DNA of 64,000 nucleotides from Ophthalmolycus amberensis (taxonomy: Eukaryota; Chordata; Actinopteri; Perciformes; Zoarcidae): assembly GCA_024529925.1 (NCBI GenBank), contig JAFEUB010001577.1:38501-102500 (forward strand), in the 5' to 3' direction. Position numbers and translations under genes: made by a program. Under the pieces are notes generated by a model. It saw only the letters and a program-made list of their open reading frames with translations, was not told where the DNA came from and did not search any database. This document shows positions 1 to 12,440 of the stretch, piece by piece (the stretch's first letter is position 1; each line of letters starts with the position of its first letter).

Positions 1-958
1 GGTGGCGCTATGACTATGATTCAAAATTGGCCTGCAGATGTCTTCAGGCCTGGATCTAATCAAACATGTGAAATCTGGTAAAGATCTGATGATGTGGAGT
101 CGAGTTACATCAGTTTATTCGTTGATGGCGAAGGATCGAAATTCGCCGAGCCGCCACGTCGCCGCCCTTCAACAACTTCTTACAATCTTCACATTGAAGC
201 ATTATCAAGGTCTTAAGACTTTTCTGACAACATTTGAGAGGGATCAGATTAATCTGTGAGGAGCAGGATGTCAAAGTACACAACGTACAACTTCCAGTTG
301 CCACTAGGTGGCGCTATTACTATGATTCTGAATTATCATATAGATGTGTTCCAGGTCAGGATGTTATGACATATGAGAGATTTGGAGCAGATTAGACAAT
401 GTACGGCCGAGTTACAACAACTTCCTGTTTCGCGGCGAATGGTGTTTTTTTGATGCCACACCACGGCCACATAGTTCGATAACTTTTTGATCTTTGAGTA
501 ACTTTTCACTGCCAAGGTCTCAAGAGCAGACTGACCAAATCTGAAGTCAATCGGGTCAAATCTGTGGGAGGAGTTCGTTAAAGTATGACGCCTTGAAATG
601 GTCAAAAAACGTCATAACATTAAAAATGTCCGACTTCCTGTTTGGTATAATGAAAAACTCCAAGAGGATTTTTTGTGCGTCTCATCACGTTCCACATACC
701 TACCAAATTTCATACAGCTAGGTGAAACCCGATGTTGGGGATACTCAATAGGGGGCGCTATCGAGCCAATTTTTCATACCGCAGCTGGGCACCCCAATCA
801 GACTGCAATTTTCGCAAATTCTGGCTTGCGTGCCAAATTTCTAAAACTTTGCAGTATCCCAAGCACCTCCTTTTTGCGACGAAACGGGTACGATAATAAT
901 AATAAACATGAGAATAACAATAGGTCCTCCGCTCCGACTACGTCGGTGCTCGGGCCCC
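1..958. repeat. Degenerate dispersed repeat in about 300-450 bp subunits
   Basis: Two related blocks start with nearly the same 16-base phrase, ggtggcgctatgacta at position 1 and ggtggcgctattacta at 308. A third related start (gggggcgctat) lies near 752. No long convincing reading frame is present and short frames on both strands look like chance. This resembles a non-coding teleost interspersed repeat; the family is not identified. Confidence 0.45.
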
Positions 959-959
959 A

Positions 960-1352
960 ACCACTAAAAAGAGACACAAAGTGACTACAAAAAGACACAA
1001 AGCAACTACACAAAGACACACAGCGACCACAAAGACACACAAAGTGACTACAAAGACACACAGTTACACTTCGCAAATACAAAGTGACTACAAAAAGACA
1101 CAAAATGACTACAAAGAGACACAAAGCAAATACAAAGAGACACAAAGAGACACAACGTGACTACAAAGAGACTTGTCTACAAAGTGACGCAAAGATACAC
1201 AAAGCGACTACAAAGATACACAAAGCGACTACAAAGATACACAAAGCGACTACAAAGAGACACAAAGCAACTACAAAGAGACACAAAGCAACTACAAAGA
1301 GACACAAAGCAACTACAAAGAGACACAAACTGACTACAAAGAGACATAAAAC
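960..1352. repeat. Minisatellite, about 18-21 bp unit
   Basis: Tandem array of units like gacacaaagcaactacaaa, irregular at the left and regular from about 1,190 on. Both strands stay open by low complexity, giving KRHKATT-type peptides, so the apparent frames are not genes. Confidence 0.85.
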
Positions 1353-1809
1353 CACATGGAGACGTGTATTAAGACTCACAACAACTATAACGTCTGTGTC
1401 CTTCGTCTCATAATCCAGCCATGACATCAGAGATAATGCAATTAGAGCCATTTGAGACTTTGTAAGATGTCTTTTATTTTTATATATACACTAATGATGA
1501 GAACGCACCATATGACATACAAATCAAAGAGCAAGTATTTTAATTTTTTGTGCACACGTTTCTCATTTTACAGTAGTAAAGGAGAAAATAACAAGAAAGA
1601 AAAGCAAAAAACATTAAAACAAACAAACAAAACAAAAACAGAAAACAAAGAGTCACTTAAATCAAAACACCCACCCACAGACAAGGCCTTCACATTTGTT
1701 TACGTAAAGTTTATGTAGTACAGTATTGTAAAACTATAGTTCAGTAGTTAGGTTAAATTGCAATTAATCAGACAGATAAGGGAAGGACAGAGGACCAGAT
1801 AAATCAGTA
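1353..1809. other. Intronic A/T-rich stretch without recognised gene
   Basis: A-rich single-copy-looking DNA between the minisatellite and the L1-like LINE. It may include the LINE 3' untranslated end. No exon, RNA gene or clear element is seen. Confidence 0.4.
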
Positions 1810-3135
1810 CAAATTACCAGACATATCTCATTCGGTAGGCAGCACTAATAGATTCTGAAAATATGAAATGAAAGGTTGCCATTTTTTAGCGAAATTGTCA
1901 TTACAGCCTCTAAGTGCATATTTAATTTTTTCAAGACTTAAAAAGAACATCACATCCTTAAGCCAGGCAGGCTGAGATGGTGGACTTGGAGATTTCCAAG
2001 CAAGAAGTATTCTGACGTACCAGAAGAGCGGTGAAGGCAATAATGTCCTTCTCTTAAGTACTGTATGTGATGGGTTTGGCTGGGATTCCAAAGACTGCCA
2101 GAACAGGGCACGGTTGTACCTTGATCCCTAAAACTATAGTTAAAATATCAAAAACATAGCACCAGTGTTCAAGTGTTCAAGTTTAGGACACGCCCAAAAC
2201 ATGTGTAGTAAATCTGCTTGAGGATGATCACAACGGTTACATCCTGGGTCGCGACCTGGCAATATTTCAGCTAGTTTGCTGTTACTAAAGTGCATCTATG
2301 GACCACTTCAAACTGAATGAGACCAAGTCTGGCACAAGACGTAGATGTATTCACCCTGTTCAGTGCATCCACCCACCAATTCTCTGTCAGGTTCATCTCA
2401 CTTTCCCATTTGGTTTTGATTGTAGAAGAGGTATCTATTGTAGTTATGATCTGGTTGTAAACTTTAGAGATCAGTCCCTTCCGAGTTGGATGTGTCCAGC
2501 AGGCTTTCCCAAAGTGTTTTGCGCAGGAGGTCAGGGTATGATGGAAAGTGTTTCACTACAAAGTGACGGGCCTGAAAGTATCTGAAGAGATTTGAACGGT
2601 CCAGGCCACATCTCTGACAAAGAGAGTCGAAGCTAGAGAAGTGGTCACCGTCAAAAAGATCCCTGAAACACTTCAGTCCACTTTTTCCCCACTGCGAGAA
2701 GGTTCTGTCCACTACAGATGGTGGGAATAGATGATTATTACGGATCGGACCCTGAGCAGAAGCTGTTAGAAATTTAAAGTGAAGACGAAATTGAATCCAA
2801 GTTCTAAGAGTAGCAAGGACAATCGGGTTAGAAAAGTGGCTGGACAGTTTTATCGGAAGACATGAGTATACCAATGCAGGAAGAGAAGATGAATAGCATG
2901 ATGGAGCCTCCAAAATGCACCAATCAGTCTCAGGGGCATTAATCCAATATTATATTTTTTGAATATTAGTTGCCCAATAATAAAAAAATAAAATTAGGAA
3001 GAGCCAGGCCACCCAAGTCCCTTGGGCGTTGCAGAAAGACCTTACTCACTCGTGGAGACTTGCCTGCCCAGACAAAGTTTAAAATAATCTTATCAACAGA
3101 CTAGAAAAAAAGATTTTGGCAAGAATATTGGTAAG
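1810..3135 (-). mobile_element. L1-type LINE, 3' half (broken)
   Basis: Minus-strand reading frames at 2,913-2,464 and 2,091-1,828, plus a stretch near 3,110-3,000, read as the C-terminal part of an L1-clade reverse transcriptase: KSPRVSKVFLQRP, a GLALP motif, then a region like the L1 post-thumb domain. Frames are broken by stops and frameshifts. The upstream half of the same element is at 7,671-8,320. The two halves were separated by the CR1-like LINE at about 3,150-7,670. The element lies in eml6 intron 1, in the same orientation as the gene, and is a dead copy. Confidence 0.7.
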
Positions 3136-3149
3136 CATCTAAACAAGTA

Positions 3150-6100
3150 CAGAAATGTTTTTTTTGAGTTTATTTATTTTGCACAATTCAAACAACAAAA
3201 TTCTAAATAAACAAACATAACAGATAAATGAATATCACAGAGCAGGAAGAGACAGAAAGCCAACTGGGCTTATTTGAAGCCTCCACCTATATAATGTTAA
3301 CATTTTACAAAATTACAAAGATAAAATTAAATATGCATAAGACATTACATTACAACAAAACAAAGAAAGAAAGAAAAGAAAAGAAATAATGTAATTGTGT
3401 CGAGTGTGTGTGAGCACGTGTGTGCATGTGTAATATAACAGCTAAAACAAGAAAGACATGAACACTAATACATAAAAAAACTGTTACAAAACAGCAATTA
3501 GATTTTCTTTTAGGCATCTTTTAAAACATTCTTTTTGTTAGGTGGGAAAAGTCATTCCATAGTTTGGTTCCCTAAATCTTATTGGAAGTTGTCCTCTGCT
3601 AGTCAGTGACTTAGGAGGATGAAGATGTGAAGATTGACGAGTTGAGTGAGAGTGGACCTGTGAATTGAATTTATAGTAGGTCTTGAAATGATCAGGCAAG
3701 GCAAGGCAAGTTTATTTGTATAGCACATTTCAACAACAAGGTAATTCAAAGTGCTTCACATGAAACCATTAAAAGCATAAAGGCAAAAGTAAAGGAGATT
3801 TAAAACATACATTGAAACAATAATCGATGTCTCCCTGAGACATTACGCTGCACGCAATCAACCATACACTGCCGCAATTCTGCAATTACTCGCACACAAA
3901 CCACGTCTGGAAAAGATCTCTGCCGATCTGCGTTTTATAGTGTACGCCTTGCACGAACTCGGTCCCGGAGGAAATGGCGATATATTGTGCACTTTCTAAA
4001 TTTGAATCGATGTCTCCCTGAGACATTACGCTGCACGCAATCAACCATACACTGCCGCAATTCTGCAATTACTCGCACACAAACCACGTCTGGAAAAGAT
4101 CTCTGCCGATCTGCGTTTTATAGTGTACGCCTTGCACGAACTCGGTCCCGGAGGAAATGGCGATATATTGTGCAGTCCTTTTAAAACCATTAAAAGCATC
4201 AAAACATAAGGCAAAAGAAAAGGAGATTTAACAGCAATTAAGAACAGTGTAGGAAATAAAATACAGTAGTAAAATGCAGAAATGCAGGAAATTGATTAAT
4301 ATATTAATTGAATGTGGTTCAATTAAAGGCAGCAGCAAACAGCAAAGTCTTCAATCTTGATTTGGAGGAATATTCCTTCACCTGAAAGTATCTTATAAAT
4401 GAAAACACAAGTTTGTGAAATATTGATGTCATAAATTGTCAGAATCTGTAGTTTCTGAAATAGAGGAGCAGATGAGAAGTGTGACTCTGATCGGGTTGCG
4501 ATCCTAACAAAACGTTTCTGGAGGACCAACATTTTTTTGCAGAGTAGTAAGAAAAGTACTGATCCAAACTACATTACAATATGAAAGATACAGATAAATG
4601 ATACTGTAATAAAGAATAAGGAGACAGTTTGCAGAGACAAGATGTCTAACCCTCATTATTATTCCAATAGATTTGTTTATTTTTCTACTAACAGTCAATA
4701 TGTTTGCTCCAACTTAAACTCTCATCAAAAATAATTCCTAGGAATTTTGTAGATGACACTTGAGGCATCTCAACAGATTCAATTTTAATTTTAGATAAAT
4801 CCTTACAGTACAATTCTTTGCCACTGAAAATAATAAAATTTGATTTTTTGATATTCAAAGATAGTTTATTTATCTGAACCATGTAGCATAGGCAGTTAAA
4901 CCAGCATTAGCTTCCATAATCAGGGAATTGAAATTGGAATGAGAGAGAACGAGGGTTGTGTCATCTGCAAACATTGTCGGAAAAAGGCTTTTTGACACAT
5001 TAGACAAATCATTAATATAAATAAGGAATAATAATGGTCCCAGAATGGACCCCTGTGGAACCCCACATATTAGTCTGCTTTGTTTGAATAACAACCTTTA
5101 ACACAAACAAACTGTCTTCTGTTGGAGACATAATTTTTTTAGCCATTTGTATGCAATGTCATGGAAACCATATTTATGCAGCTTTTCCAATAAAATATTA
5201 TGGTTTACTGTATCGAAGGCTTTGGAAAGGTCTATAAAAATGCTGCAAGTAAATTCATTACTGTCAAGTGCAGAGATAACTTTATCAACTAGGTAAAGTA
5301 AAGCCATATAAGTTGAACGATTTTTACGGAACACATACTGGTGTTTGTAAAGAATTGAATTAGACTCTCCATGAAACACAATCCTTTTGTGTCCAATTTT
5401 TTCTAGTATTTTTGAAAAACAAGGCAATATAGATATGGGTCTATAGTTGTTGAAACAAAGTGGGTTTTCTGCTTTAAACAAAGGAATAACTTTGGCAATT
5501 TTTAAATCCTCTGGCACAACACCTGACAAAGACAAGGTGACGATGTGAACAAGTGGCTGCAATATTGACTGTTTCACCTAAAATTAGAGATAATAGGGAC
5601 ATTTGTTGGAATAAAATCCAGTGGATTCCCATGACAAGCCGGAATATTGTTAGTTAATTCATGACCAATATTTACAAAGAATTCATTACATTTTTGAGCG
5701 ATATCAAAATGGCTTGTCAAGAGAATTGTCACCATCCAAAAAGACTGAAGGACGCTCTGGTGTCGTCTTTTCTCTTTGCAGCACTTGATTTATTGCTTTC
5801 CACGTGTTTTTTATATCTTTTGAGCACTTCATAAATGTTTCACTGTAATATTTCTTTTTTGTAGATCTAATGATATGGGTATAGTTATTTCTACAGGATT
5901 TATAAGCCCCATGAGTAAGAGGCGTGGGATTTGAAACATATTTTCTGTAGAGTTTATTTTTGTTCCTCAGCAGCTTCAGTAAATGTATTGTGAACCGGTT
6001 CTTACTAACTTGACTGCTTTTCTTAGTGGAACTACAAATTGGAAAACAATCATTGAAACTAAGGTTCATAACTTTCATAAACTTCTGATATGCCAAATCA

Positions 6101-7670
6101 GTGTTATTTTCCACATATAGATCATCCCATGAAATACTGGTAAGAATATCTTTACATTTTGAAATATTTGATTTGCTCATAATTCTTTTCTGCATAATTT
6201 TCTTAGTATGTTTAGCTCTCTTAATCTCGATTAAAGAGTACTGGCAAATGGGAAAAATGATCTGACAAGTCGGAATACAAAACTCCAGATTTGGTTCCTT
6301 CACTCAAAGAATTGGTTGAGATGTTATCAATCAAAGTCACTGAATGTTCTGTAACTCGTGTTGCTTTATGAATAAGAGGGAAAAAGTAACTAGAGTAAAG
6401 AATATTGAGAAAATCCCCAGTAGGAGTATGTAGTCGATTTTTGAAAAGGTTTATATTGAAATCTCCTAAAATGTAACAAAGTTTATCCTCATTGTTTATC
6501 AGGTCAAGAGAACAGCCCAGACTGTCATTGAACACTTTGACGTCAGAGTCAGGTGGGCGATAAATAACCAACAATAACATTCTTTCCACCAGAGACACCA
6601 GAGAGTCTAAAAAAACTGATTCCACCTCATCCCTCTGTGACTTCAACGTGAGATCATCCCTGATGTTGAATTCATAGTCACCGTGAATAAACAGAGATAC
6701 TCCCCCTCCACATCTATTCTCTCTTATATCGTGAACTGAATTGTATTTTGGTATTTTAAAGATTTCTCTTGAGTCCTCAGTAAGCCATGTTTCTGACAGG
6801 GCAATAACTGAAAAATCATGCCTCAGTAAGGATAAATAATGAATACATTTGTCATAATTACTAGGAAGACTTATACAAGACTTATATTCAGATGAAAAGT
6901 AGAGAATGTATTACGTGGCAGAGAAACAAATAAGTCATTAAACTGAGTTCCATCATCAAAACTACAGAGGTTAGAGACATCAAGTGATGAAAAGAAATGT
7001 AAATCTGGGTCAATATCAAAATGATAAGAGTCACTGGTAGAGAGATCAAAATGCGTAAAGGTCTGGCCTTCCAGATCAGATGTGTTGTAGACCATAGTGT
7101 CTGTAGAGAACCATGTATACAGATACAAACAAATCTAAAAAGTACCTATAGAGGTTAATACATTCCTAATGTTGGAGACTAAGGAGCCAGACTCTGGACA
7201 TTTCTTTGTTGATGAGGGTTTTGGGAAGGTGGATGGACAATAAGTTTGTCATATCTCAAATATGCAATGTCGCCTCTCTCTCTCGAGCTGCCTTCATTGC
7301 TGGGAGAAGTTCCTTTCTTCTTTGGCGGATGGATTAAGTCCTCATTGATGAAGATGCCTGAGCCCTTCAGATGTTTAGCTTTATGTAGAACAGAGAGTTT
7401 ATCCTGCAGCCGTAGAAATCTGACCACAATGGGTCGGGGCTTTTGTGAAGATGGAATATGCTTCCCAACCCGATGGGTCCCATCCAACTCTATCTTCAGA
7501 TGATCCAGTTGTAGTTTTTCACTGAAGAGTTTTCTCACTTAGTACTAGGTAGGATTCCTCAGATTATAGTTGGATAGAAATGCCAACCACAAGATCACAG
7601 AAGCACAGCAGCAGCCATCTTGGAAAAGGGGCGTGAACGATCAACGAACGTGGCTTCTGCTTCCCAGAGA
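3150..7670 (-). mobile_element. CR1/jockey-group non-LTR retrotransposon, near full length, degenerate
   Basis: In transcript order on the minus strand: an ORF1-like piece at 7,538-7,179 (RPIVVRFLRLQDK, IFINEDL); an endonuclease piece at 6,646-6,221 (VIYRPPDSD, GDFNI, SDLSDH); then reverse transcriptase pieces at 5,577-5,098 (YRPISILP, DLSKAFDTVNH), 5,094-4,870 (GVPQGSILGPLLF, FADDTTL) and 4,882-4,323. The C-terminal GTKLWNDFSHL signature appears near 3,560. Multiple stops and frameshifts separate the pieces, so it is inactive. The catalytic FADD box is intact in sequence. Clade assignment is by motif style only; a Rex or L2 relative is possible. It sits inside an L1-type LINE. Confidence 0.72.
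3690..4300. repeat. Insertion in LINE: fish dispersed-repeat tail carrying a 183-bp tandem dimer
   Basis: Begins with the common teleost repeat phrase tttatttgtatagcacattt. The phrase accattaaaagcat flanks both sides of a head-to-tail dimer, first copy from 3,823 and second from 4,006, period 183 bp. The two copies look almost identical. Each starts with the small palindrome atgtctccctgagacat. No coding potential is convincing. Confidence 0.65.
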
Positions 7671-8320
7671 GGAGGAAGTTTGGGGAATACATTCATTTTT
7701 ATAGACTGTACCCTGCCAGGTAGTGACAGGGGCAGGTTGCTCCATCTAAGAAGATCATTTTTCATATTTTCAACCAAGGGGTTAAAGTTGGCTGTATGAA
7801 GAGAGGCAAGACTGCGGATTATGTTCACACCTAGGTATCTGAAACCCAAACTGGCTAAACGAAAAGGTACTGAAGACTGTTGAATTTGGGAGGCCAAATC
7901 GTTTATTGGGTACAATTCACTCTTTTCGAAGTTTAGTTTATATCCTGAGAATGAACCAAATTCCGTCAGAATCGATATAATTCTAGGAGAAGATGCCACT
8001 GGGTCATTCACATACAACAAAAGGTCATCTGCGTACAGTGACACACGATGTTCTATCCCACCCCGCCGTACTCCCGCAAAAGTGGTGATGTTTTCAATGC
8101 AATGGATAGTGGTTCTATTGCAATTGCAAAAAGCAAGGGGGAAAGTGGGCATCCTTGGCGTGTGCCTCTCGTCAAAGTGAAATATGGGGAACGTAATGAG
8201 TTGGTGCTGACACACGCTTGCGGAGATGAATATAAGAGTCTAATCCAGGAGCCGAAAACATCACCAAAACTGAATTTCTGCAAGAAAAAAATAGATACTC
8301 CCACTCGATTCGGTCAACTT
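7671..8320 (-). mobile_element. L1-type LINE, reverse transcriptase core (5' part of split element)
   Basis: The minus-strand frames 8,304-8,053 and 8,215-7,595 overlap and together give GTRQGCPLSPLLFAIAIEPL, the catalytic YADDLLLY box, FRYLGV and LLRWSNLPLSLPGRVQSIKMN, all in L1-clade order. The frame breaks between the first two motifs. The element is truncated at the 36-bp minisatellite on its 5' side, and its 3' side resumes near 3,135. Confidence 0.75.
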
Positions 8321-8332
8321 TGCATAGTTGGA

Positions 8333-8688
8333 TAGGTCTAATCACTGATAGATATATAGATGGATGGATCGGACTAATCACTGATAGATATATAGATGAA
8401 TGGATAGGTCTAATCACTGATAGATATATAGATGAATGGATAGGACTAATCACTGATAGATATATAGATGGATGGATAGGACTAATCACTGATAGATATA
8501 TAGATGGATGGATAGGACTAATCACTGATAGATATATAAATGAATGGATAGGTCTAATCACTGATAGATATATAGATGAATGGATAGGACTAATCACTGT
8601 TAGATGTATAGATGAATGGATAGGACTAATCACTGATAGATATATGGATGAATGTATAGGACTAATCACTGATAGATATATAGATGAA
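8333..8688. repeat. 36-bp minisatellite, block 1
   Basis: About ten copies of a 36-bp unit (gatagatatatagatgaat plus ggataggactaatcact). The unit length is a multiple of three, so it reads open on both strands (DRYIDEWIGLIT-type). This is a length artefact, not a gene. It ends in the 8-bp TAGATGAA target duplication of the next MITE. Confidence 0.95.
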
Positions 8689-9400
8689 TAGGGTTGGGTA
8701 CCGAAAAATGGTGCCGGTATGGCACCGGTTCCGATACGTCCGGTACCTACCGGATCGAAACGTAACGCAGATTTCGGTGCTTCCTTTCGGTGCCTGAGCC
8801 GATTGAAATACTTTTCTTACACTACTCTGATGACTCCGTCCTGGCAGCAGGACTCGGTCCTCCGCTCCTCACTCATAGTATTATTACAACGGGGCACTTA
8901 GCGCTGTCGCTCATAAGCACAACAACACAGGCACGCGGAAGCTTCTTCTTCTTCTTCTCCTTCTTTGAGGTGTACTGGCGGTTGGCAAACGACGAATTGG
9001 CGCATTACCGCCACCAACTGGTAAAATAAAATAAGTCAGGAGACGTGTCGTATTTTGCCAGAGAAGGAAAATATGCTCATATTTCTGCAAAATAATTGCT
9101 GAAGTTTGAAGCTGCAGTGTGTGTACAGAGTGTGTGTGTTTTGTATTTATTTGTATTTATTTAAGTATACTGTAAACTGTTAACAGTTAACATATTGTTC
9201 ATAGTTAAAAAGTTTGAAGCTGTAGTTTGAAGCCAAGTGTTTTGTATTTATTTATATTTACAGTATACTTTAAACAGTTAATATATTGTTCAATTTGAAG
9301 AAAAAAGTATCGGTTCAGGCACCGTTTAGGCACCGGTATCGTTTTAAAAGTATCGTTTTAGCACCGGTATTGGAAAAAACCCAAACGATACCCAACCCTA
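8689..9400. mobile_element. hAT-type MITE, 712 bp, copy 1
   Basis: Terminal inverted repeats TAGGGTTGGGTACCG and TAGGGTTGGGTATCG (one mismatch in 15). TAGATGAA is present directly on both sides (8,681-8,688 and 9,401-9,408), an 8-bp target-site duplication as expected for hAT elements. The element is non-coding. Because the target is a repeat that contains TAGATGAA in each unit, the duplication is suggestive rather than proof. Confidence 0.8.
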
Positions 9401-9804
9401 TAGATGAATGGATAGGTCTAATCGCTGATAGATATATAGATGAATGGATAGGACTAATCACTGATAGATATATAAATGAATGGATAGGACTAATCACTGA
9501 TAGATATATAGATGGATGGATAGGACTAATCACTGATAGATATATAGATGGATGGATAGGACTAATCACTGATAGATATATAGATGAATGGATAGGACTA
9601 ATCACTGATAGATATATAGATGGATGGATAGGTCTAATCACTGATAGATATATAGATGAATGGATAGGACTAATCACTGATAGATATATAGATGAATGGA
9701 TAGGACTAATCACTGTTAGATGTATAGATGAATGGATAGGACTAATCACTGATAGATATATGGATGAATGTATAGGACTAATCACTGATAGATATATAGA
9801 TGAA
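9401..9804. repeat. 36-bp minisatellite, block 2
   Basis: The same 36-bp unit as block 1, about eleven copies, between the two MITE copies. The same gatgtatagatgaatgg variant unit near its end as in block 1 shows it was copied with the MITE. Confidence 0.95.
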
Positions 9805-10516
9805 TAGGGTTGGGTACCGAAAAATGGTGCCGGTATGGCACCGGTTCCGATACGTCCGGTACCTACCAGATCGAAACGTAACGCAGATTTCGGTGCTTCC
9901 TTTCGGTGCCTGAGCCGATTGAAATACTTTTCTTACACTACTCTGATGACTCCGTCCTGGCAGCAGGACTCTGTCCTCCGCTCCTCACTCATAGTATTAT
10001 TACAACGGGGCACTTAGCGCTGTCGCTCATAAGCACAACAACACAGGCACGCGGAAGCTTCTTCTTCTTCTTCTCCTTCTTTGAGGTGTACTGGCGGTTG
10101 GCAAACGACGAATTGGCGCATTACCGCCACCAACTGGTAAAATAAAATAAGTCAGGAGACGTGTCGTATTTTGCCAGAGAAGGAAAATATGCTCATATTT
10201 CTGCAAAATAATTGCTGAAGTTTGAAGCTGCAGTGTGTGTACAGAGTGTGTGTGTTTTGTATTTATTTGTATTTATTTAAGTATACTGTAAACTGTTAAC
10301 AGTTAACATATTGTTCATAGTTAAAAAGTTTGAAGCTGTAGTTTGAAGCCAAGTGTTTTGTATTTATTTATATTTACAGTATACTTTAAACAGTTAATAT
10401 ATTGTTCAATTTGAAGAAAAAAGTATCGGTTCAGGCACCGTTTAGGCACCGGTATCGTTTTAAAAGTATCGTTTTAGCACCGGTATTGGAAAAAACCCAA
10501 ACGATACCCAACCCTA
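9805..10516. mobile_element. hAT-type MITE, 712 bp, copy 2 (tandem-duplicated)
   Basis: The same length, ends and flanking 8-mer as copy 1, offset by exactly 1,116 bp. Only a few base differences are visible (ccggatcg to ccagatcg; ctcggtcc to ctctgtcc). Near identity plus matching neighbouring repeat units points to duplication of the whole MITE-plus-array block, not a second insertion. Confidence 0.85.
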
Positions 10517-11145
10517 TAGATGAATGGATAGGTCTAATCGCTGATAGATATATAGATGAATGGATAGGACTAATCACTGATAGATATATAAATGAATGGA
10601 TAGGACTAATCACTGATAGATATATAGATGGATGGATAGGACTAATCACTGATAGATATATAGATGGATGGATAGGACTAATCACTGATAGATATATAGA
10701 TGAATGGATAGGACTAATCACTGATAGATATATAGATGGATGGATAGGTCTAATCACTGATAGATATATAGATGAATGGATAGGTCTCATCGCTGATAGA
10801 TATATAGATGAATGGATAGGACTAATCACTGATAGATATATAGATGAATGGATAGGTCTAATCGCTGATAGATATATAGATGAATGGATAGGACTAATCA
10901 CTGATAGATATATCGATGAATGGATAGGACTAATCACTGATAGATATATAAATTAATGGATAGGACTAATCACTGATAGATATATAGATGGATGGATAGG
11001 ACTAATCACTGATAGATATATAGATGAATGGATAGGACTAATCACTGATAGATATATAGATGGATAGGACTAATCACTGATAGATATATAGATGAATGGA
11101 TAGGACTAATCACTGATAGATATATAGATGAATGGATAGGACTAA
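10517..11145. repeat. 36-bp minisatellite, block 3
   Basis: About 17 units of the same repeat. It starts with the same unit order as block 2 and then diverges, with one 18-bp-short unit near 11,060. It ends only about 45 bp from the eml6 exon 1 splice donor. Confidence 0.93.
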
Positions 11146-11189
11146 AACCACAACCTCCACGTATTCATTAGAAACGTATTTCCCCTCAC

Positions 11190-11386
11190 CTGATGATGTC
11201 ATCGTTGTGTCCCAGGTAGAACTTCTGGGTGTGTTCCCGGGTGTTGTAGACCACGCCCACTCCGGCCACGAAGTACAGCACCTCCTTCCCGGCGGTGTAG
11301 TACAGGTTGTTACGACACTGGTGTCCTCTGTAGCCGTGGATCCACTCCAGCCTCAGCTGGCAGCGTGGCGCCGTCTTATCCGACAT
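11190..11386 (-). CDS. eml6: EMAP-like protein 6, first coding exon (rest outside window)
   Basis: EML proteins bind microtubules through a HELP motif fused to WD40 propellers; EML6 is the long member with three HELP/WD40 modules. This exon encodes the N-terminus: MSDKTAPRCQLRLEW, then HQCRNNLYYTAGKE, VLYFVAGVGVVYN and KFYLGHNDDII, which matches the first HELP motif and the start of the first WD40 blade of vertebrate EML6. The ATG at 11,386-11,384 was chosen because homologues start at this position. The exon ends at a good donor (TCAG|GTGAGG), leaving two bases of a split codon. Exon 2 was not found down to position 1, so intron 1 is at least 11 kb. EML5 is a close relative, but adjacency to sptbn1 supports EML6. 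Confidence 0.9.
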
Positions 11387-12440
11387 CTGAAAAGTCCACG
11401 TTTAAAGATCCACTGGGTTCAAACTACACGTCCCATAATGCCAAGCTGCAGCCTCGCCGCCGCTAACTCATGTTAGCAACGTCTCATGAACGTTCCATCG
11501 TCAAAAAAAGATTTGATCGTTTTCCAGATAAAATAATAAACCGAGGTTTAAATGTACATTGCTGACGTCATAACGATGATGTCGTAGACAGACAGATGAT
11601 GTCACAGTTTAAAGCGACTCATCGCTCCACTTTAGGATTCTGATTTTAATATTTTAACTTGTGATTGAATGAATTAAGAGAAATGTTCTCAGGATGTTTT
11701 GTTAACATTACAAAATATTAAAAAATAAATAAAATCTATAAAATCACTGGTGTTTTCAAACATTTATAACCTAAAAATTTAAAACTAACTACAAGAATAA
11801 TAAAATAAATAGTTGCTCATGTTTGTGGATGAATGAATAATATAAAGGGTTCTAAATGGTTCTTTAAATGAGACCAGAACCGACAGGAACACGTGTTCCG
11901 GAACATTACCAGAACGATGTCTGAAGGTTACTGGAGAAATTACGGTAACGGTGTATAATACATATTATATATATATATATATAATGTATATAATGTCCGG
12001 TAAACACCGTCAGCACGAGCTCCTATCGCGGTAAAAACAACCGTTAATTTTAACGTTCGTTCCACGAAACGAACCGTGTGAAACGCCGCCGTATGGTTCG
12101 CTGTTTGTGGCTAAAGATCCGGAGATTAACGGTGTTACGGTTTATCTCCGTCGGTCCGCATCCGACACCGACCTCTGCTGCTCCTGGAGGCCGGAGGAGA
12201 GACTTCTTTAGGCCGGAGGAGACGCTTCAACCCGGCGGAGACCCGCAGCAGCTTCGCGGCTCAGACGGAGCTCCGGAAAATCATCAAAATATGATGACGG
12301 AAAGTCGGGATATTAACGGGAGAACCGGGGATCACCGACGGAAGTCAAGACCAGAACGATACACACCGACACTTCCTGTTGGGATTTTCAGAATAAAGCA
12401 CTCACTGGCAGCGCTTTGGGTTAAAAATAAGTTTTTTTAG
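11387..12440 (-). promoter_or_regulatory. eml6: Probable eml6 5' UTR and promoter region
   Basis: Directly upstream of the eml6 start codon. 12,000-12,400 is relatively CpG- and G+C-rich for this locus, as expected for a housekeeping-type promoter, while 11,640-11,980 is A/T-rich with an (AT)n run at about 11,965. No clear TATA box or start site can be fixed by eye, and an upstream noncoding exon cannot be excluded. Confidence 0.4.

Noticed and set aside
598..984. 128-residue plus-strand frame
   Set aside because: Lies in a dispersed non-coding repeat and ends in a minisatellite; no motif.
8320..10956. Open frames on both strands encoding DRYIDEWIGLIT repeats
   Set aside because: Artefact of a 36-bp minisatellite whose length is a multiple of three; no start context, homology or codon bias.
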